A stretch of DNA of 64,000 nucleotides from Rosa chinensis (Eukaryota > Streptophyta > Magnoliopsida > Rosales > Rosaceae): positions 47,906,384 to 47,970,383 of the forward strand of contig NC_037093.1 of assembly GCF_002994745.2 (NCBI RefSeq), written 5' to 3'. Numbering within the stretch: the first letter of the stretch is position 1; each line of letters begins with the position of its first letter. Positions 57,915 through 64,000 of this stretch are shown here, one piece after another. A program made the translations under genes and the position numbers. Under the pieces are notes generated by a model, which was not told the origin of the DNA, did not search any database, and saw nothing but the letters and a program-made list of their open reading frames with translations.

Positions 57915-57957
<43 letters not shown>

Positions 57958-57976
57958 AAGTTCTTATACTTCTATT

Positions 57977-58016
<40 letters not shown>
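57426..58016. repeat. TA/TG microsatellite block, about 590 bp
   Basis: Alternating (TA)n and (TG)n runs. The long frames in it (for example 57634-58071) encode only Cys/Val/Tyr/Ile repeats and are artefacts. Such DNA can adopt Z-form or cruciform structures and is prone to length change. Confidence 0.95.
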
Positions 58017-58017
<1 letters not shown>

Positions 58018-58021
58018 TACA

Positions 58022-60284
58022 TATCGGTTGACCAATTCGATCGGATTCGAAAATATGGTGAAATTGGCTAAATTTTGTACCACACTTATAATTTATTGTA
58101 ATAAACTCATCCAACGGTCGGTTTTTCCATTTTCTTTGAATTGATATGGGTTGCTCTTTGGAGTATATGATATATAAATATAGGTTTATAAGAGTAACTA
58201 AGTTTGACCTAGTTGATCGAATTCGAAACGATAACCAAATTGGCTGGATTTTCTACAACCACCATAAAACATTACAATCTCTCAATCGAGCGGTTGGTTT
58301 CTCTGAATTCATTTTCCACTTCATGATTGCAATAGAATAAACCTAAACAATTTAAATACAATGAATATGTCATATAACTTTAGGAGGAAAATTGGTATAG
58401 ACCAATGTGTTTGTAATTAAAATTAATTTTTTTGATCTTATGTCCACGCACATCCATTGATGGAATATATACAAACGTGATGTGAAAAAATAAGCACGTT
58501 TCGAGGTTGTCACGGCATCGGTCAACCAATAAAACATATAAGTGTCTACGGTTGACTAATCCGATCGGATTTGAAAATATGGTGAAATTGGCTAAATTTT
58601 TTACCACACTTATAATTTATTGTAATAAACTCATCCAACGGTCGGTTTTTCCATTTTCTTTGAATTGATATGGGTTGCTCTTTGGAGTATATGATATATA
58701 AATATAGGTTTATAAGAGTAACTAAGTTTGACCTAGTTGATCGAATTCGAAACGGTAACCAAATTGGCTGGATTTTCTACAACCACCATAAAACATTACA
58801 ATCTCTCAATCGAGCGGTTGGTTTCTCTGAATTCATTTTCCACTTCATGATTGCAATAGAATAAACCTAAACAATTTAAATACAATGAATATGTCATATA
58901 ACTTTAGGAGGAAAATTGGTATAGACCAATGTGTTTGTAATTAAAATTAATTTTTTTGATCTTATGTCCACGCACATCCATTGATGGAATATATACAAAC
59001 GTGATGTGAAAAAATAAGCACGTTTCGAGGTTGTCACGGCATCGGTCAACCAATAAAACATATAAGTGTCTACGGTTGACTAATCCGATCGGATTCGAAA
59101 ATATGGTGAAATTGGCTAAATTTTTTACCACACTTATAATTTATTGTAATAAACTCATCCAACGGTCGGTTTTTCCATTTTCTTTGAATTGATATGGGTT
59201 GCTCTTTGGAGTATATGATATATAAATATAGGTTTATAAGAGTAACTAAGTTTGACCTAGTTGATCGAATTCGAAACGATAACCAAATTGGCTGGATTTT
59301 CTACAACCACCATAAAACATTACAATCTCTCAATCGAGCGGTTGGTTTCTCTGAATTCATTTTCCACTTCATGATTGCTTTAGAATAAACCTAAACAATT
59401 TAAATACAATGAATATGTCATACAACTTTAGGAGGAAAATTGGTATAGACCAATGTGTTTGTAATTAAAATTAATTTTTTTGATCTTATGTCCACGAACA
59501 TCCATTGATGGAATATATACAAACGTGATGTGAAAAAATAAGCACGTTTCGAGGTTGTCACGGCATCGGTCAACCAATAAAACATATAAGTGTCTACGGT
59601 TGACTAATCCGATCGGATTCGAAAATATGGTGAAATTGGCTAAATTTTTTACCACACTTATAATTTATTGTAATAAACTCATCCAACGGTCGGTTTTTCC
59701 ATTTTCTTTGAATTGATATGGGTTGCTCTTTGGAGTATATGATATATAAATATAGGTTTATAAGAGTAACTAAGTTTGACCTAGTTGATCGAATTCGAAA
59801 CAATAACCAAATTGGCTGGACTTTCTACAACCACCATAAAACATTACAATCTCTCAATCGATCGGTTGGTTTCTCTGAATTCATTTTCCACTTCATGATT
59901 GCTTTAGAATGAACCTAAACAATTTAAATACAATGAATATGTCATACAACTTTAGGAGGAAAATTGGTATAGACCAATGTGTTTGTAATTAAAATTAATT
60001 TTTTTTATCTTATGTCCACGCACATCCATTGATGGAATATATACAAATGTGATGTGAAAAAATAAGCACGTTTCGAGGTTGTCACGGCATCGGTCAACCA
60101 ATAAAACATATAAGTGTCTACGGTTGACTAATCCGATCGGATTAGAAAATATGGTGAAATTGGCTAAATTTTTTACCACACTCATAATTTATTGTAATAA
60201 ACTCATCCAACGGTCGGTTTTTTCATTTTCTTTGAATCGAGGGTTGCTCTTTAGAGTGTATGATATATAAATATAGATTTATAA
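58022..60284. repeat. 524-bp tandem array, about 4.3 units
   Basis: The same points recur at 58148, 58672, 59196 and 59720 (exact 524-bp steps), with a partial fifth unit ending near 60284. Units differ by only a few bases, so the array is young or homogenised. Each unit contains two diverged modules: one with GATCGGATTCGAAAATATGG...CATCCAACGGTCGG and one with GATCGAATTCGAAACGATAA...CAATCGAGCGGTTGG. Repeated 64- and 75-codon frames are by-products. Confidence 0.97.
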
Positions 60285-60692
60285 AAAATTAGTGTCTTTA
60301 AAAATTTATTTATCAATAAATTAGTATCTATATATAAATATAGATTTTTTTGGGTACAATATAGTTATATAGATATGTTATCTTTGGTTGTATTTGATCA
60401 TTATCCATTGAATTTCCAAAGCTTGATTAAAAAAAAAAATACTTGTGTCTTTAAATATTTATTTATAAATAAAGCCCGCAAGGCCCGGCCCAAAAAAGCC
60501 CACAAGGCCAAGCCCGGCCCGGCCCGAAAAAGCTCGCAAGGCCCACTTTATATGGACGGGCTTGGATCCTTTGATTTTTAATAAGGCCCGGCCCGGCCCG
60601 GCCCGCAATTATTTAAAAATATAGCAAGGCCCGGGCCGGCCCGGCCCAAGCCCTCTATGAATGGGCCCGGCCCGGCCCGTTGACGACCCCTA

Positions 60693-61704
60693 ACCAACCT
60701 GGATGCAGATCTACAGTTTCCTGACAACTTTCTTTACGTTACCAAACATCGGAGATTCGAAATGGAAAGTTGTTGGGAAATTCATTTCCCTTCCCATGGG
60801 AAAAACAAAGGAATTACTTTCCTTTTTGTGAACAAAACGAGGCCTTAAGGTGTCGTGTTAGCAATGGAAGTGCTATACTCTTACAGCTGTCATTCTCCCC
60901 CATTTTAAAACAGTTAACAAAATATCCTCCTTGCACCAAATTGCATTGTCCCATTTGATTGGCCAATGTATCTAATGAAATACAGTTGCCAACGGTTACA
61001 TATATTTGAGATGGAAGCTCTGGTATTGTCCGAAGTTTGCCGCACCAATCCAACTCAAGTGCTTTGAGTCTAGAGAGTTGGTCGATGCTCTCAAGTAGTC
61101 TAATGAATTGATTTCTGCTGATATATAATTCTCTTAATGAAGACAAGCATCCAAAATCACTGGGCAATTCAGAAAGATTGCAGTCACTTAGATCCAGTTC
61201 GGTTAATGAATGCAAACCAGACAAACAAGGCAACGACAATCATGCCGGAATGTGACTTCTTTTTTGCAATAACTGAACAGGGTTGAACATCATATTCCAT
61301 GAATTAGATGACGCTGCTTTACATCCAGCAAGAGAGAATACTTTGAGGTTTTTAATAGAGCAGGGCAGTTCTCTTATGCCACTTCTACTCACATCAAGCT
61401 TCTCCAAAGAGGCAACATGACCCAACTCATCTGGCAATTAGTCAAGCTTTGAGCAACTAGAAAGATTGAGATCTTTGAGAGATTTTAAGCCACCTACATT
61501 GCTTGGAAGACGCACAAGATTCTTGCAATCTTTCAAGTTTAGCACAGTAAGTCTTTCAAGGACTCCAATTCCTGGGTCAACCTCATACAATCTTATACAA
61601 CCTTCAAGAAACAGAAACTCGAGATATGGCATACCTTTAAAGTTTGGGGTGTTGACAAGATTCAGACAGTCACTCAGATTAATGGTTTTCAAATTTTGCA
61701 AAGG
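60693..61704 (-). pseudogene. TNL pseudogene copy 3: main LRR exon
   Basis: The exon starts at 61704 after the acceptor CATGCAG and reads LQNLKTINLSDCLNLVNTPN, LEFLFLEGCIRLYEVDPGIG and LKDLNLSSCSKLD, then a TAG, then MPDELGHVASLEKLDVSRSG, a stop near 61239, and LTELDLSDCNLSELPSDFG to NCFKM. These are the TNL-type LRRs that recognise effectors or hold the protein off. Two in-frame stops and a late stop near 60812 show it is inactive. The next codons are cut at 60692 by the hAT-like element. Confidence 0.88.
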
Positions 61705-61802
61705 CTGCATGTCAAGTAAAAAGCATAGAAAACATTAGCTTCCATGATATATTCAACATTTATTATAAGTAATAAAAGAATGAGATAGTAATTATAGTAT
61801 AC
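61705..61802 (-). other. Intron between the two LRR exons
   Basis: 98 bp with donor GTATAC (61802-61797) and acceptor GACATGCAG ending at 61705. The sequence is T-rich as plant introns are, and the reading frame joins LRR to LRR. Confidence 0.75.
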
Positions 61803-62086
61803 CTCTGTTCCTATCCGAAAATGTTTAAAACAACTATGAGACAAGCTTAGTTCAATTCGAGTAGCTTCTGAGGGTTGAAATGTAATGGCAAAGATTTTAA
61901 CGGATACCTCGTCCAATAAAGAATCCGTAAACTACTAGGAAGATAATCAAGTCCCTTAGGCAGGTTTCCATTCTTGATCTTCAGGTATCTCAATTTGTTC
62001 ATCATTAAAAATGATTTCAGAGTCACGTCCCCATCTACTCCTAACTCCATTGAGTCCACAAATATGCCTTCTATTGCTTCAGTTCC
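61803..62086 (-). pseudogene. TNL pseudogene copy 3: NB-LRR linker exon
   Basis: It begins GTEAIEGIFVDSMELGVDGD, the invariant start of the third exon in TNL genes, then FLMMNKLRYLKIKNGNLPKG, LPSSLRILYWTRYPLKSLP and a PQKLLELN-type block. The intron before it ends in GGTTGATAG at 62087. The frame then continues to the donor at 61802. The exon itself looks intact. Confidence 0.85.
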
Positions 62087-62196
62087 CTATCAACCAAAAT
62101 TTTATCATACCATAAAAAAAGGATTTAGTAGACTGACTTGTCGTATAATGTACTAGCAAATAACAGTTAAAATTATTCATGTACTAAATTTCTTAT

Positions 62197-63267
62197 AGTA
62201 TTTTTGGTCAAGACATGTTTGACGTCTTCAAGAAGCCACAACCTACTGCACCTGCCAGGCTCATTAGGAGATTCCAGGCGGACAATTTCGTGACCCATTT
62301 CTCTGAGCAAATCATGCATCCATAATCTTCCATCTGAAAGAGTTAGGAGGGATCTTTCAATGAGGACTTTTATTCCAACAATTGCAAAGAAAACGCAACT
62401 GGTTAGTGCTTTTGTTACTCTTTGTCCTGTACATTAAAGAAACATGCAATATCTAGGAATATTTTCTTCTCTTCAGGATCTAGATCCTTATAACTTATTT
62501 TAAGTATGTCAAAAATTTCCAAGTTACAAACTCTTCCTAGTTTTCTCAGTGCACTGTCCCATTCAATTAGACCCCTTCCATGCAAAAAAGAATCCAGTAC
62601 TACAAGAGCTAAAGGAAGGCCTTTGGCATAATTTATAACAGATTCAGACAAACGAAAAATTCTTCTTTAGGGTAAACTCTTTTGATTGCTTTCCGGCTAA
62701 AAAGCTGAAGAGAATCAGATAATCTAATTCTTCGACCTTCAATCTTCTCTCCACTCCATGTCCAATCAACAAATGCTCATTTCTAGTTGTGATAAGAATT
62801 CTACTCCCTGGACCAAACCACTCTGGGTCTCCTGCCAAATATTCTAGATGACCTGGATGGTTCACATCATCAAGAATGAGAAGAACTCTTTTGTCACCTA
62901 ACAACCTCCTTATAATCATGTGTCCTTCATGAAGGTCTGATATGTTGGCCTTCTTTGTCCAAATCCCAGAGAGAAGTTGCTTTTGTAAATTAAGTGGACC
63001 ACTTTTTTCAACAGAGTTTCTAACATCAGTAAGAAGGAAACTGAATTGAAATTCACGAGAGATTCTCTCATACACCGCTCTTACCATAGCAATCTCACCA
63101 ATCCCGTCCATTCCCCATATACCAATGAAGCGGACGTGATCCACCCCTACATCTAAAAGGACATTGACTGGCTGGAATCTTGAGTAAAGTCCAACTAGAT
63201 TTTCTGCATAACTGAATGATGTAGGTTGCAATCTTCTCCATATAACTTCAACAATATGTCTAATGAG
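62197..63267 (-). pseudogene. TNL pseudogene copy 3: NB-ARC exon
   Basis: The exon begins about 63267 (HIVEVIWRRL). Motifs: P-loop GMDGIGEIAMV at about 63110, where the family has GMGGIGKTT, so the ATP-binding Lys and Thr are lost; RNBS-A-like FLLTDVRNSVEKSG; kinase-2 VLLILDDV; RNBS-B SRILITTRNEHLL; a frameshift near 62715; GLPLAL (62610); RNBS-D FLDIACFF; and WMHDLLREMGHEIV (62290) in a third frame. The exon ends KNT at 62197, and the following bases read ATAAG where a GTAAG donor is expected. It would be the ATP-driven switch of the receptor but is clearly dead. Confidence 0.9.
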
Positions 63268-63529
63268 CTATGATTCATACCTACAACACATAATAGATTA
63301 AACTCATCAGGTTATTGACATGAAGATTTAGTTTATGAAGATGTCTCTACATTGCAGTCGATTTCTTTTATATCATTGTAATGTCATTTAAAAAGCCTCA
63401 GACGCTGAATTTATTATCTGCCTATATTATTTTTGAATAACATAATGAAAAGCTAGCGCAAAATTAATTGTTGTAAAGCAAAGGAAAGTGAAAAAAAAAA
63501 AAAAAAAAACCCATATGTAATATGTATAC
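63268..63529 (-). other. Intron between TIR and NB-ARC exons
   Basis: The donor GTATAC follows the exon end at 63530 and the acceptor is AATCATAG before 63267. An A/T-run lies at 63491-63509. Size and position match the first intron of TNL genes. Confidence 0.65.
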
Positions 63530-63850
63530 GATTCTATTGAATTCCACCCAGAGAAACTTGCCACTTCAGTTAACGCAGATCTCCACCTCTGCACTTTCCC
63601 TTTGCCATCCTTAACCTTTCTTCATGATTTGCAAAGGCTCTTTTAAAACTCCCTGTTTGCTTTCTTACATCAGAGGGATCAACATCATAGAAAATTGGCA
63701 GCACAGTTCCTTTTGCTTCCATGCATTCAAGAATTCTCACTAGTTCATCCAAGCACCATGTTGACGATGCATAATTTTGTGAGATAACAATGAGAGCAAA
63801 TCTCAATTCTTCAATTGCAGCAAAAAGTGTGTTGATGTCATAATTTGGTT
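63530..63850 (-). pseudogene. TNL pseudogene copy 3: TIR exon, 5'-truncated
   Basis: The minus strand encodes [20 protein letters not shown] then [37 protein letters not shown] and [10 protein letters not shown], the second half of a plant TIR domain. A 1-bp frameshift near 63590 precedes [14 protein letters not shown], the usual end of the exon. The first half (with the DVFLSFRGED start) is absent: upstream of about 63850 the sequence is unrelated, so the gene lost its start codon and promoter. The catalytic Glu region (CLDEL) is present. Confidence 0.88.
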
Positions 63851-64000
63851 CACCAAATACTTTTGACTTTTCAACCTACTCCACGTAGGACACGTTGAAA
63901 TGTCAAAGAGTCCACGCAAGACTCCGACTTTTCAACGCACTTAAACATTTCGTCAAGAAAGAAAAGATAATCCTAAGACGGAAATAACCATGGCTAGTGA
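63851..64000. other. Sequence upstream of the truncated TIR
   Basis: No TIR start or promoter is seen. TTTTCAACCTACTCC/TTTTCAACGCACTT-like motifs repeat twice. Confidence 0.4.

Larger units (their letters stand above)
57226..60692. mobile_element. hAT-like element carrying a microsatellite block and a 524-bp array (3,467 bp)
   Basis: The ends are TAGGCCTCATCAAAAAGCCC (left) and, on the complement, TAGGGGTCGTCAACGGGCC (right), flanked by a perfect 8-bp duplication. TAGGG...TCAA...GGGCC tips with GGGCCGGGC-rich subterminal DNA are typical of plant hAT families. The inside has no transposase: 57240-57425 GGGCC-rich, 57426-58016 TG/TA runs, 58022-60284 tandem array, then AT-rich and again GGGCC-rich sequence (60475-60680). 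It splits the TNL pseudogene. Confidence 0.85.

Noticed and set aside
57634..58144. Frames of up to 145 codons rich in Cys, Val, Tyr and Ile
   Set aside because: They are direct translations of TG/TA microsatellites.
58146..60185. Four repeated 64-codon plus-strand frames and four repeated 75-codon minus-strand frames
   Set aside because: Identity follows from the 524-bp repeat; nothing in the frames resembles a protein family, and the units also agree in non-coding parts.
60770..60958. Plus-strand 62-codon frame near the TNL stop
   Set aside because: It is antisense to the TNL exon and recurs at 36854 only because the TNL copies are homologous.

Overview
This is a repeat-dense stretch of plant nuclear DNA, almost certainly from a eudicot. 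The evidence is plant-type Ty3/gypsy (Tat and Tekay-like), Ty1/copia, LINE, hAT, MULE and MITE sequences, a TIR-NB-LRR (TNL) resistance-gene family (TNLs are characteristic of dicots), and introns with GT...AG ends. A woody rosid such as a Rosaceae species would fit, but that is only an impression. I see no bacterial operons, CRISPR arrays, rRNA genes or tRNA genes, and no clearly intact host gene. Nearly every long reading frame belongs to a transposon.

Layout. 1-0.7 kb: tail and 3' LTR of a copia-type element that enters from the left. 3.08-14.34 kb: a nearly full-length Tat-lineage gypsy element with two 487-bp LTRs, broken gag-pol, a second (archaeal-type) RNase H, a long antisense ORF region and about thirty copies of a 36-bp tandem repeat. 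17.36-22.72 kb: a host reading frame on the minus strand, split by a complete copia element with a perfect 5-bp target duplication (ATCTG). 22.72-23.5 kb: a LINE fragment split by a 531-bp hAT-like element. 24.5-29.3 kb: two opposed fragments of long gypsy LTRs, one holding a nested solo LTR. 30.4-34.15 kb: a 5'-truncated LINE carrying a solo LTR.

35.8-40.0 kb: interleaved MITEs, two truncated copies of the 3' part of a TNL gene, a fragment of a satellite-bearing transposon and a small MITE. 40.1-43.4 kb: a 2.63-kb Tekay-like 5' LTR, its primer-binding site and a truncated gag. 45.2-51.1 kb: two solo LTRs that abut at a shared AGGA(C/T) target, the second one carrying a MULE-like element with gene fragments inside. 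52.3-53.3 kb: a short non-autonomous LINE. 53.5-55.2 kb: an old tandem array of about 500-bp units.

56.8-63.85 kb: a minus-strand TNL pseudogene. Its exons can be followed (TIR, NB-ARC, LRR, post-LRR), and its 3' part is split by a 3,467-bp hAT-like element that carries about 600 bp of TG/TA microsatellite and 4.3 copies of a 524-bp tandem repeat.

How the parts work together: the window reads as a history of nested insertions around decayed TNL copies and one unidentified host exon. The parts most worth following up are the satellite-bearing hAT-like element and the sequence module it shares with the 53.5-55.2 kb array, the mosaic MULE, the Tat element with antisense ORF and 36-bp array, and the twice-used AGGAC target. 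All lineage names rest on recognising motifs by eye; no database search was run.
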